From Roseimaritima multifibrata (GTDB taxonomy: Bacteria; Planctomycetota; Planctomycetia; Pirellulales; Pirellulaceae), in contig NZ_CP036262.1 of assembly GCF_007741495.1 (NCBI RefSeq), positions 6,448,001 to 6,512,000 on the forward strand: a stretch of DNA of 64,000 nt, in the 5' to 3' direction. Position numbers and translations under genes: made by a program. The notes beneath the pieces were generated by a model. The model was given only the letters and a program-made list of their open reading frames with translations, had not been told where the DNA came from and ran no database searches. Of the stretch, positions 10,801 through 18,181 are shown in pieces; within the stretch, counting starts at the first letter, position 1; the number at the start of each line of letters is the position of its first letter.

Positions 10801-11623
10801 AAGACGAATCACTGGCAGGCGGGACCTCAAGTGCCCCTTCGTCGCTTGCTTTAGCGGGGGCCGGCTGCCCATCTTTGATCGCTTGGGCCAGCACTTGCTT
10901 GCGATCCGCATCAGTCAATTGCCGCAGCAACAGACCACGAAATTCAGCTTTCATCGCTGGCCCTGCGTGCAACTGCAAACCAATTCGGCCTTTCTGTTTT
11001 GCATCGGCAAACCGATCCGTGACATCAACCGTCGTGATTCCGTTGACCTGATGAATGACTCGGTTACCAACCGCAACGATCCGCAAATCGTTCCACTCTT
11101 GGTCGACCAAAGCCGAATCGTCGCCGACCTTGCCGACAACTTTTTTCTTCCCGTCGGGAGCGATCTGCACCTTTTGGCCTCGAGTGGCCACGATCCCGCG
11201 TCCAGTTTTTTCGCTGTACAACATTCCGAAATACTCGGCCTTTGGATGCAGGTCAGCTTGATTGCCAGCCATCACAAAGCCTGCGGCGTCGGTAACATCA
11301 CTGCGGTACATGACGCCTGTGTTGTTTCCCTCGAATCGAACCTTGCAGCGAAAATCAAAATCACCGATCTCCTCTCCATTCCAAATCAGAAAAGTGTTTC
11401 CAGGCAGAGGCTTAGCGGGATCGGTTTGCCCCAAAATCGCCCCATCGACGACACTCCAAAGTTCGGGATTGCCTTCCCAACCGGCCAGACTTTTGCCGTC
11501 AAACAGGACTTCGAAAACCCCGTCTTCGGCGTTGGACGTTGAACCAAAAGCAATCGCAAAAAGAGTTAGAAACAACACCCCCATGGCTAGGGAGCGAGAA
11601 GCCTTCAAAGTCAGTGAATTCAT
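7811..11623 (-). CDS. DUF1080, dehydrogenase, HEAT and cytochrome c fusion protein
   Basis: 1270 residues from the ATG at 11623, chosen because a signal peptide begins there (MNSLTLKASR, hydrophobic core, then NAED); an in-frame start 48 nt further upstream would spoil it. Domains in order: DUF1080/laminin-G-like sugar-binding fold at about 35-240 (VLFDGKSLAGWEG, GVMYRSD); a galactose-binding-like jelly roll at about 275-425 (lacking a clear catalytic site); a PVC-type glucose/sorbosone-dehydrogenase-like beta-propeller at about 440-820; HEAT-like helical repeats at about 840-1060; and a class I haem site CASCH at 1134-1138 with a distal stretch for the Met ligand near the C-terminus. Such proteins are exported and thought to oxidise sugars and pass electrons to haem. 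The DUF1080 plus dehydrogenase fusion in one chain is unusual in length. Confidence 0.9.
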   Translation of the reverse strand: MNSLTLKASRSLAMGVLFLTLFAIAFGSTSNAEDGVFEVLFDGKSLAGWEGNPELWSVVDGAILGQTDPAKPLPGNTFLIWNGEEIGDFDFRCKVRFEGNNTGVMYRSDVTDAAGFVMAGNQADLHPKAEYFGMLYSEKTGRGIVATRGQKVQIAPDGKKKVVGKVGDDSALVDQEWNDLRIVAVGNRVIHQVNGITTVDVTDRFADAKQKGRIGLQLHAGPAMKAEFRGLLLRQLTDADRKQVLAQAIKDGQPAPAKASDEGALEVPPASDSSWLTDAPAAHWVWAAEHKNNQKVWFRRGFELAGKARTARLYATCDNQIKLWLNGKEMGVSDNWAKPIELDVTKALVVGKNQLAVEGQNEGGVAGLVLKLVVTNQDGSKFQLVTDGQWKLTGEKPTNWLAAEFDDSAWQAVSVSKKQLGAGPWGIPNYSKSGSDSGQAADPLAAKNIMSPPGFVVERIYAVPKEQGSWVALTVDPQGRLYACDQQDKGLYRITMADEGQGDPKVEKVDVSFNGEPLKAAQGLLWAFDALWFHRNGGHLYRLTDANGDDRLDTAEQIAGGTGGGEHGNHGLVVTEDGNAIYMDGGNHAPLGELAGSRVPTWDEDLLLPRMWDANGHARGKLAPGGWVTRLDPKTLQQTLHTIGFRNQYDIDLNRNGDLFTYDADMEWDLGLPWYRPTRICHVVSGADYGWRSGSGKWPAYYEDSLPPVVDIGPGSPTGVVSGEGTDFPTKYQDALYALDWTFGTIYAIHLEASGAGYTGVAEPFVYGAPLPVTDAIVGKDGSLYFTVGGRGAKSGLFRVRYVGDASKEAPTATDPKAVAARESRRQLEAFHGKQDPAAVAAALPFLASPDRFLRHAARVAIESQPVDSWRDQVLTSDDAQTRITGAVALARMGEETDRAGLLASLNALDLETLSDSQLLGALRAYALAFIRLGSPTAEEQAAVIAKLDPMLPHRSDDVNTELIRVLVKLRAPGIVSKVIPMIVDREPTVFPDWSDLASRNRGYGARIQELMKNPPPAREIQYAFMLRSLRSGWTLEQRRAYFTFLNEAAKASGGASYPGYLTRIRDEALGNCSNAERTALQDITGESFDPEPDFEIAPVKGPGKVWDVQQAAQAVRGKPNFERGRSLFFAAKCASCHRMGGLGGTVGPDLTSIPNKFDTRYVIEAIVDPSKDISDQYGSSVVLLDSGQIVTGLVVANQDASEGTGQLVVYPSDPDAKPVTVDAETVEEINPSPISQMPKELLDALSPAEVNDLMQYLMSAGNPEDKRYQ

Positions 11624-11953
11624 AGGGTCTATCGAGTAGGAATGCAAAGGTGAGAACAGAATCCGTGGCACAAGCCAGCCACCGGTGCCTATTTTAACTG
11701 AACAAACGACGTGGGGTCAGTTCTCTACCGCAATCCTTTTTTAACAGCGATTGCTGTGTAAAAAACGTCATTGAGAAACGGGGGATCCCGAGCATGACGA
11801 TGGCAAAACCGTCACGCTTTCAGCTTGACCACTCCCGCAGCGTCCGTGAACCAAACCGCAGGCAGAACCGTAGCAACAGAACCGACAGTAAAAATTCTCT
11901 ACTTCCATTTTCCTTCGACGCGTCCAAGCGTCCTGTTCAGCAAGGATCTCTGC

Positions 11954-12937
11954 GTGACGACGTCATTGGTAACCGGAGGCTCAGGCTTCATTGGCTCGCA
12001 TCTTGTGGAATCCCTTCTTGAGCGTGGGGATCACGTCATCGTTGTCGATGACCTGTCTACCGGAAACCTGGCCAACATCACCGGCTTTCGCGATCACCCC
12101 AAGCTGGAGTGGATCGAAGGGACTATTGAGAACAAAGAATTGGTGACTCAGGTAGTCGACCGAGCCGACGAGGTCTACCACCTGGCGGCGGCGGTCGGGG
12201 TTGCTCTGATTGCGAAACAACCGATTCAGACTATTGAGCGGAATATTTACCCGACTCAGTTGATCTTGAATCGACTTGGCGAACGGGTCAAAGAGGGTGA
12301 CAAAGTACGCTGCTTCATCGCCAGCACAAGCGAAGTCTACGGCAAGAACCCCAAACCGACGTGGTCTGAAGAAGACGATTTGGTGTTCGGTTCGACCACC
12401 AAGCCTCGCTGGAGCTACGGAGCCTCGAAAGCGATCGACGAATTCCTGGCGCTGGCATTTCATCGCCAGCACAACCTGAATGTTGTCGTCGGCAGGTTCT
12501 TTAATGTTGTCGGTCCACGGCAGACGGGCGCCTACGGAATGGTCCTGCCCAGGTTTGTCGAAGCGGCCGTCGCGGGTCGTCCGATCACGGTCCACGACGA
12601 TGGAAAACAGACCCGCTGCTTTGCCCACGTGCACGACGTTCGCCGCGCAATCCTGGACCTGGTCGCAACCGATGCATGTATGGGTCGAGTCTTTAACATC
12701 GGTAGCGACCAACCGATCTCGATCCTCGAACTGGCCCAACGTGTCCAAGAACGGGTCAATCCCGACTGCGGGATCACCTTCCAATCGTATGCAGACGCCT
12801 ACGACAACAGCTTCGAAGACATCCGCCGCCGAGTCCCCGACCTCACCCGAATCCAAGAGGCCATCGGCTACAAACGGGACTACGATCTAAACGCCATCAT
12901 CGACGCAGTCGCCGCCTACAAGCGAGCCGAAGCGTAA
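11954..12937 (+). CDS. NAD-dependent epimerase/dehydratase, extended SDR family
   Basis: 327 residues from a GTG at 11954, preceded by AAGGAT 7 nt upstream; the frame is open further 5' but those residues are not family-like. The dinucleotide-binding motif GGSGFIG is at residues 8-14, Asp32-Asp33 follow the second strand as expected for NAD binding, and the catalytic triad is Thr125/Ser126, Tyr155 and Lys159 (YGASK). The substrate-side sequence GRFFNVVGPRQTGAYGMVLPRF and the FAHVHDVRRAI segment are typical of UDP-glucuronate decarboxylase and UDP-glucose epimerase relatives. It most likely modifies a nucleotide sugar for cell-surface glycans. I cannot tell epimerase from decarboxylase by reading. 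It stands alone on the plus strand. Confidence 0.9.
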   Translation: MTTSLVTGGSGFIGSHLVESLLERGDHVIVVDDLSTGNLANITGFRDHPKLEWIEGTIENKELVTQVVDRADEVYHLAAAVGVALIAKQPIQTIERNIYPTQLILNRLGERVKEGDKVRCFIASTSEVYGKNPKPTWSEEDDLVFGSTTKPRWSYGASKAIDEFLALAFHRQHNLNVVVGRFFNVVGPRQTGAYGMVLPRFVEAAVAGRPITVHDDGKQTRCFAHVHDVRRAILDLVATDACMGRVFNIGSDQPISILELAQRVQERVNPDCGITFQSYADAYDNSFEDIRRRVPDLTRIQEAIGYKRDYDLNAIIDAVAAYKRAEA

Positions 12938-12952
12938 CCTGCCCTACGTAGC

Positions 12953-12971
12953 CGCGTCTCTCCGAGACGTG
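12953..12971 (+). terminator. Possible terminator hairpin after the epimerase
   Basis: Stem CGTCTC, loop TCC, GAGACG, extended by a wobble and one more pair, about 16 nt after the stop codon. No T-tract follows, so a rho-independent role is doubtful. A sibling palindrome, GAGTCTC-GGA-GAGACTC, occurs at 24878-24894, which favours a dispersed repeat. Confidence 0.3.
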
Positions 12972-13009
12972 CGATAAATAAGTTGCAAGTGTGGCAGGGA
13001 GAAAAGACT

Positions 13010-13110
13010 CCACGCCAGCTTGTCTGGCATGACGCCAAGATTTGAAATTAGTTTGCATCTCTAGTTTCAAATCTAGCGTCCCTGTCGGACAAGCCGACGA
13101 AGGGACGTGG
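13010..13110 (+). repeat. Three-hairpin dispersed repeat, copy C (short)
   Basis: Contains GCCAG-CTTGT-CTGGC, then AAGATTTGAAATTAG paired with CTAGTTTCAAATCT across a 9-nt loop, then TGTCGG-ACAAG-CCGAC. The order and sequence match copies near 24.6, 24.95 and 51.1 kb. This copy has the shortest spacer between the arms of the central stem and lacks the downstream conserved block. Confidence 0.75.
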
Positions 13111-13442
13111 GGGGGGGGCCGACGGTGCTCGCTTCCGCTGCATTCCGCTAGGAAACCTTAACTTATAAATCGCGTGCTCCCCGCGAAAGTAGCGTGGCGG
13201 TAGCGTCCCTTTGCGGAGCGACAGGCGACGCGAACGGAACTCTCGGTGTCTTAGGCGAAAAAGGAGTTTCTAACGTCTTTTGGTCCTGCAGGATTTACTG
13301 CGCACTCCCTCTAGATTCCTTCCCAAACTCGCTGCAAGGCATGGCATTTACTTGCCAACACGGTGCATCGCACCTAAAATCTACGGAAGCGTAGATTTAA
13401 GCATGACATCGTAAACAGCACTTTTTCTGTAAAGGCATGACC

Positions 13443-13703
13443 ATGTCGACTCAAATTTCAGCGAACATTTCACCAGAGACTCGCGAGCTGCTGGAACGTT
13501 ATGTGGCGACTTACGGCGTGAAAAAATCTCACTTGATCGAAACGGCTGTTTTGCATCATTTGAAAGCGTTGGACGAGATACCTGCTGACTTATTGATTCC
13601 TCCGGAAATTGAGATTTCACTGGCAAGTGGTGAGAGGCTGGTCAAGTCGATCGAGACCCCAAAACGTCCGACCAAGGCGATGCGTGAGCTATACCGTGAT
13701 TAA
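13443..13703 (+). CDS. Ribbon-helix-helix antitoxin-like protein
   Basis: 86 residues from the ATG at 13443, chosen because AAAGG lies 7 nt before it; an ATG two codons earlier is too close to that site. The N-terminal 50 residues fit a ribbon-helix-helix DNA-binding fold: a short strand (STQISANIS), helix (PETRELLERYVATYG), turn and helix (KKSHLIETAVLHHLKAL). The C-terminal tail is charged and probably disordered until bound, as in antitoxins that wrap their toxin. The stop codon overlaps the start of the GNAT gene by 8 nt, the classic arrangement of a toxin-antitoxin operon. It probably represses its own promoter just upstream. The specific RHH family was not identified. Confidence 0.8.
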   Translation: MSTQISANISPETRELLERYVATYGVKKSHLIETAVLHHLKALDEIPADLLIPPEIEISLASGERLVKSIETPKRPTKAMRELYRD

Positions 13704-14208
13704 AGTCCGTCCTCTACGGCCTGATGACCGGCGCGACGAGTTCACTAGCGGAGACATCGATTTAGATCGTTTCTTTCAAAAGTTCGCAGGACAGAACCAG
13801 TTTCGCCTGCATATTGGCACGACCTATGTCGCAGTCAATGCCGAATGCATCGTCGGGTTTGTGACCGTTTCGGCGACCTCGATCGTGATCACGGACTTAC
13901 CCAAGGGGCTGCGCAACCGCTTGCCAAAGTATCCGCTGCCCGCTCTTCGGTTGGCGCGACTGGCAGTCGCCAGGAATGAGCAAGGACGAGGTATTGGCAA
14001 ACTCCTTTTACGAGCAACATTCGACCTTGCCCGTGAAATGGCCAAGCGAACCGGCTGCATTGGCGTCGTGGTCGATGCGAAACCGGACGCGATTCAGTTT
14101 TACAAACGATACGGCTTCGAGTCACTCGAAGTGATTAGCGGAAAGCTGGGCGACCGACCGGCTCCACAACCGATGTTCTTGCCGCTCGGTTCGATTCCCA
14201 AACGTTAG
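13696..14208 (+). CDS. GNAT-family acetyltransferase, probable toxin of a TA pair
   Basis: 170 residues from a GTG at 13696 that overlaps the antitoxin end (GTGATTAA); upstream in-frame starts would give an unrelated N-terminus. The GNAT acetyl-CoA site is clear: LARLAVARNEQGRGIGKLLL with the Q/RxxGxG/A motif. The early DLDRFFQKFAGQNQF block and the late Tyr in AIQFYKRYGFE match TacT/AtaT-type toxins, which acetylate the amino group of aminoacyl-tRNA and stop translation. In this family the Tyr near the C-terminus acts as general acid. Size matches (about 160-175 residues). A non-toxin acetyltransferase is possible, but the overlap with an RHH gene argues for a toxin. Confidence 0.85.
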   Translation: MIKVRPLRPDDRRDEFTSGDIDLDRFFQKFAGQNQFRLHIGTTYVAVNAECIVGFVTVSATSIVITDLPKGLRNRLPKYPLPALRLARLAVARNEQGRGIGKLLLRATFDLAREMAKRTGCIGVVVDAKPDAIQFYKRYGFESLEVISGKLGDRPAPQPMFLPLGSIPKR

Positions 14209-14287
14209 TGGGTGGTCTTGCCGCGCACTTGCATAAATTCAATGCCTTCAAAGGTCAGATATCTTTCGGGCATGGTCACGCGAGGGT

Positions 14288-17269
14288 TCAATTCCTTGGT
14301 GGCTCTGTTTCGCGTTTGTCCATTACGGCCTCATCAGCACCCCTTTCTTTGGCGGCTGAATGGGGTTGGTTCATCATCGCGTTCAGAGAGTCGGCGGTTA
14401 GCTCGACGGACTCTTTATCTCCCTTTAGAACAACGATTCTGTTCTTGCCATCGACGCTGATCGTTGCTGAAGTTGAAGCGTTGGTTGGGGCGGGAGTATC
14501 CACCGCGTTGGACTCCTCGTCCGATCCCGTTCGCTTGAGGAACACCACCTTCACGAAAACGTCCAGATCTGCATCTTTAATGCTAGCCGGTCGTCCGTGT
14601 GGTTTGATTTGATCTTCACGAGCGAAACAGAGTGCAATCGAAGAGCGGCTTGCTTCGACGATTCCGTGCCACCGAGAAGGTCCGCCATCAGCAGCGCCAG
14701 CGGTTGCGTATAGGTCAATCCAGAATGGCGCCTCCTCCGGTTGAGGGAAGTTCGGTTGAATGTCGTAAGTGAATTGCAACGGTACGGTTTCATCACCCGA
14801 AGCAGCGATCATCCCACCGTTGCCAGCGAACGCCGCGATTCCCGAACGCTTCGGTTTCCCAGGGCTTGATATCTCAATCTCCCATGTCCCAGTAAGCAGA
14901 TTGCCTGTCGTCGAACCACTATCGATGCCAAAATCGTGCGGCGACGACGCAAAGGGCTCCGGTGACGGTGCTGTGGCCTGTTTCTCCGCAGCTGGACCTA
15001 CGGCGTTGGACTCCTTTTTGGTTTCCTGAATTACAGCAACATCCTGCGTAAGTCTCGGAATACCCAAAGCGTCCATTTTTTCAGCAAATTGCTTGGTTGG
15101 AGTTGGACGTTGGCGATCGAGCAATAGTTCGTGCAATCTGTAATCGATAATAATAAACTCTTCGGAATTCTTGTCTTGGCCTGGTGCAAACGCAAGCCAA
15201 CGTTTCGCAATCTCCAGTTCTTCTAGTCCACGCTTTCCATCAATGACGAACTCTTTGGCCTCTGCAATGGTTTGGAACGACGTCACTTTTCGTTCGGTCA
15301 AACGGTCTACACGATTTAGCATCTTTTCGAATTCCTTCTCTTCCAGAGGCGAATGGGCCAGAAAAAATGCCTTTGAGCGTTCCTCTCTTTCGGGCTTCTC
15401 AATACCACCTTTCATTGGGAAATAGGTATTGATGATTGTTGGAATACCCTTCCTTGGAGCCGAGTGCGAGAACTGCTGAGCGTTGTAACCGGAAAGAATC
15501 ACACCACGCACATCCGCATCTGGATCCACATTCCAATTCCAATTTGCGACGCTATAACAATTTAGGACGATCACCATTGGCTTGCCTGTTGATTTCACGA
15601 ACACCTCAATCGGTTGATGATTGACAGGCCCATAGCACCCAACAACATGAACTTGTGTGTCGATGGGCAAGTCTTCGAGAGAATCGAAGTTGATCGAGTT
15701 TTCATTGGCCGCTGGTTTCACCGGGGTTGCCGCCAATTCGACGCTCGACAGGCTCAACTTGACACGTTCTTCCCCACGGCGTTTTAGCGAAACGAGACCT
15801 TTGTCAACGACGACACCATCAAACTCTCCGTCGATCTCCACAAAGTAGTTTCCAGCAGCAATCTGAACGGATTCGGTGCCTTTGTTTACGGTTAGTACCT
15901 CCACGACATCGTCACCCTGCATAATCCGAATTGGCACGTCGTCCGCATCGGACTCGATCGTCAGCGTCCCCTTGTTCATTTCCAGGACGACCAGAAATCC
16001 CGCAAACAACAACGAGAATGCAGCGAATCCAATGTAGAACCAATGTCTCCAAACTTTTCTGCCAGAACCGCCGCTTAGGGCCAATGGAAGCCGTTGAGTC
16101 AACGGCTCTACACGTTTTGGTAGCGGTGTCGCCGTGGGATGCTGCACATGAGCAAGGCAATCCTCCAGCAACTCGGCGACTTGTTCGGCCGAGCCAAAGC
16201 GACCTTCTCGCGATTTGGAAAGCAGTTTCATCACGATGCTTTCTAGCCAATCGGGGATATCGGGATTGAGTTGGCGTATCGGACGCGCCGTGTCGTCGGT
16301 GATGCGACGGAGGACGGCGTAGCTGGTTTCGGCGCGGAATGGTGGATGACCGGTACACAGGGCATACAACACACAGCCGAGACCGAACAAATCGCTCCGT
16401 CCGTCGATTGCATCGCCCCGTACTTGCTCGGGCGACATGTAGTGCGGGGTGCCAGGATGAAAACCGCTGCGTGTCAAACAGGCATCGTCTTCGGCACGGG
16501 CCAAACCGAAATCGGTTAGCAAGGCTCGTTCGACACCTTCATCGAGCAGGATGTTCGATGGTTTGACATCGCGATGAATCAACCCTTGAGCGTGTGCGGC
16601 GGCGAGCCCTTTGGCGGTCTGCATCCCGATACGGAGAATCTCGCCGACTTCCAAGGGGCCGTTTCGGTCGAGCGTTTCTTGAAGCGATCCGCCAGCAACG
16701 TATTGCATCACTAGAAAGGGCGGATCGTTTTCCGATTCGACGTTGTAAATTGGGACAACATGGTCGTCGACCACGCCCGCTGCCGAACGAGCCTCGCGAG
16801 CAAACCGGTTCCTGGCCGATCCGCTCTCCGCCAAATAGGGAGCCAGCAATTTCACCGCCACCGGACGATTCAGTTCCGTATCGTACGCTTTGAAGACGAC
16901 CCCCATGCCGCCACTTCCGATCAGTCGTTCCACGTCATAGCGACCGATCCGGCCGAGCAATTCGGGATGCGATGGTGGCGCGAGCAGCGCCTTGGCCACC
17001 GACTCGCTCCAAGCAACCGGGCGGCGATTCAAGGGGAATGCCAACTCATCGGCTTTGGCACTGCCCGTAGCGGGCTCATGACTGCTCGTCAGTACCTCCT
17101 GGGCTTCTTGCCACAGGCCCGATTCGGCTGCCATCTGTTCCAAACGGACTTGGCACGCCGTGCAAGAATCAACGTGCTGAAGTGCCGATTGGTAACCGTG
17201 ACTCGATTCGTCCTCTCTCAGCAGGCTGTATAGCCCAGCGTCGTTGCACGCATTTTCACTGACAATCAT
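14288..17269 (-). CDS. Membrane Ser/Thr protein kinase with N-terminal zinc-finger-like motif
   Basis: 993 residues. The first 45 residues hold H32-x3-C36-x2-C39, a zinc anti-sigma-like (ZAS) motif. The kinase domain covers about 110-375: glycine loop GSGGMG 118-123, catalytic Lys140, HRDVKPSN 232-239, DFG 253-255 and SPEQ 279-282, so it should be active. One membrane helix lies at about 409-430. The extracytoplasmic part of about 560 residues starts with a PEGA-like beta segment and is otherwise unrecognised, with a lipocalin-like or TIGR03067-like beta region near the end. The start overlaps the stop of the ECF sigma gene by 4 nt (ATGA). The likely role is to sense an outside signal and control that sigma factor, as known for planctomycete sigma/kinase pairs; the link is inferred from gene order. 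Confidence 0.93.
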   Translation of the reverse strand: MIVSENACNDAGLYSLLREDESSHGYQSALQHVDSCTACQVRLEQMAAESGLWQEAQEVLTSSHEPATGSAKADELAFPLNRRPVAWSESVAKALLAPPSHPELLGRIGRYDVERLIGSGGMGVVFKAYDTELNRPVAVKLLAPYLAESGSARNRFAREARSAAGVVDDHVVPIYNVESENDPPFLVMQYVAGGSLQETLDRNGPLEVGEILRIGMQTAKGLAAAHAQGLIHRDVKPSNILLDEGVERALLTDFGLARAEDDACLTRSGFHPGTPHYMSPEQVRGDAIDGRSDLFGLGCVLYALCTGHPPFRAETSYAVLRRITDDTARPIRQLNPDIPDWLESIVMKLLSKSREGRFGSAEQVAELLEDCLAHVQHPTATPLPKRVEPLTQRLPLALSGGSGRKVWRHWFYIGFAAFSLLFAGFLVVLEMNKGTLTIESDADDVPIRIMQGDDVVEVLTVNKGTESVQIAAGNYFVEIDGEFDGVVVDKGLVSLKRRGEERVKLSLSSVELAATPVKPAANENSINFDSLEDLPIDTQVHVVGCYGPVNHQPIEVFVKSTGKPMVIVLNCYSVANWNWNVDPDADVRGVILSGYNAQQFSHSAPRKGIPTIINTYFPMKGGIEKPEREERSKAFFLAHSPLEEKEFEKMLNRVDRLTERKVTSFQTIAEAKEFVIDGKRGLEELEIAKRWLAFAPGQDKNSEEFIIIDYRLHELLLDRQRPTPTKQFAEKMDALGIPRLTQDVAVIQETKKESNAVGPAAEKQATAPSPEPFASSPHDFGIDSGSTTGNLLTGTWEIEISSPGKPKRSGIAAFAGNGGMIAASGDETVPLQFTYDIQPNFPQPEEAPFWIDLYATAGAADGGPSRWHGIVEASRSSIALCFAREDQIKPHGRPASIKDADLDVFVKVVFLKRTGSDEESNAVDTPAPTNASTSATISVDGKNRIVVLKGDKESVELTADSLNAMMNQPHSAAKERGADEAVMDKRETEPPRN

Positions 17270-17868
17270 TTTGTTACCTCGTATTGTTTGACAACTTCCT
17301 GCAGTCGATTCATGACTCGTGATCGGCTGACGTACACGGTGCCCACGGTGACTCTGAGTCGCTTCGCCACATCGGCAACGGTTTCGCCTTCGACGTGGGT
17401 CATCCAGAATGCGGACCAGGTTGCTTCAGCCACTTGGTCTCGCACCTGAGCCGCCGCCCAACGAAAGACCTCGCGGCGATATTCCAAATCAAACTGGCCA
17501 GAAATATCCGCTGCCGGTGACTCAACATCGGCCAACATGCCTGCCGCGTCGTCGCCGCCAGCCGCCAGCGACCGGGTGCCACGGCGGGTGAGAAGGTTCA
17601 AGGCTGCATTCCGAGCAATCGCTAGTAACCAAGTACGAAACCCACCACGATCGGGACGTTCAAGCCAATCAGAGACCGAGCGGGCGATCGCCGAGAAAAC
17701 TTCCTGGACCAAATCATCCGCATCGGCGGGCTGCATCCCCTGGGCAACCGCCAAGCGGCGAATCAACGGAGCATAGATCGCGACCGCTTCGTCCCAAGCC
17801 ACCACATCCGCCGCGTCGGGCAGACGCAGAATCAAGCTAGCTCGAGTTTCAAGTGGACTAGGAAGCAT
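17266..17868 (-). CDS. ECF-type RNA polymerase sigma factor
   Basis: 200 residues. Region 2 includes YAPLIRRLAVAQGMQPADADDLVQ-type sequence with DLVQEVFSAIARS, the core-binding and -10 recognition helix, then FRTWLLAIARNAALNLL. Region 4 is near the C-terminus: VADVAKRLRVTVGTVYVSRSRVMNRL, a helix-turn-helix for -35 recognition. The ATG is at 17868. The stop overlaps the kinase start by 4 nt, so both are translated together. The kinase with its ZAS-like motif is the probable regulator. No separate anti-sigma gene is present. Confidence 0.93.
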   Translation of the reverse strand: MLPSPLETRASLILRLPDAADVVAWDEAVAIYAPLIRRLAVAQGMQPADADDLVQEVFSAIARSVSDWLERPDRGGFRTWLLAIARNAALNLLTRRGTRSLAAGGDDAAGMLADVESPAADISGQFDLEYRREVFRWAAAQVRDQVAEATWSAFWMTHVEGETVADVAKRLRVTVGTVYVSRSRVMNRLQEVVKQYEVTK

Positions 17869-18181
17869 GCAAACGTGCCTGAGGAATGAAAAACGACGAC
17901 CATTTAACAGGAAGACACAGCCGTTTGCCGTTTATTGCACGCTCGGTTAAAAAAACTTTCGTTTTCACGAATCGCTTCGCAGTTCCCAACGACTTTTCAA
18001 AATCGGCCAGCAAACCGTTCGACGTCGCTGAAAGTGGGCGGCCACATCGTTCGACCTTCCTACTTTTCGAGCGGCGAAGCCGCTTATTGTTGAACAATTG
18101 CCTCTATTGATTATTACATGGGCAGGACTGCTGCTGAAACCACCGCCTAGCGACGGTAACTACATGCGTCAGAACGTAGGC
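17869..18181. other. Intergenic region upstream of the sigma/kinase operon
   Basis: 313 bases between the 3' end of the RNase H-like/TPR gene and the ECF sigma gene, both on the minus strand. It must carry the sigma operon promoter. I see no gene and no strong repeat. Confidence 0.5.

Larger units (their letters stand above)
12938..13436. other. Intergenic region with palindromic repeats
   Basis: About 500 bases between the epimerase and the toxin-antitoxin pair. It contains a short hairpin after the epimerase stop, a copy of the three-hairpin repeat (13010-13110), a run of ten Gs (13109-13118) and the segment ACTTATAAATCGC (from 13159), which recurs near 51170. No gene was recognised. Confidence 0.6.

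Noticed and set aside
11981-12856. Minus-strand open frame of 291 codons opposite the epimerase
   Set aside because: The epimerase motifs are complete on the plus strand; the antisense frame is a codon-bias artefact.
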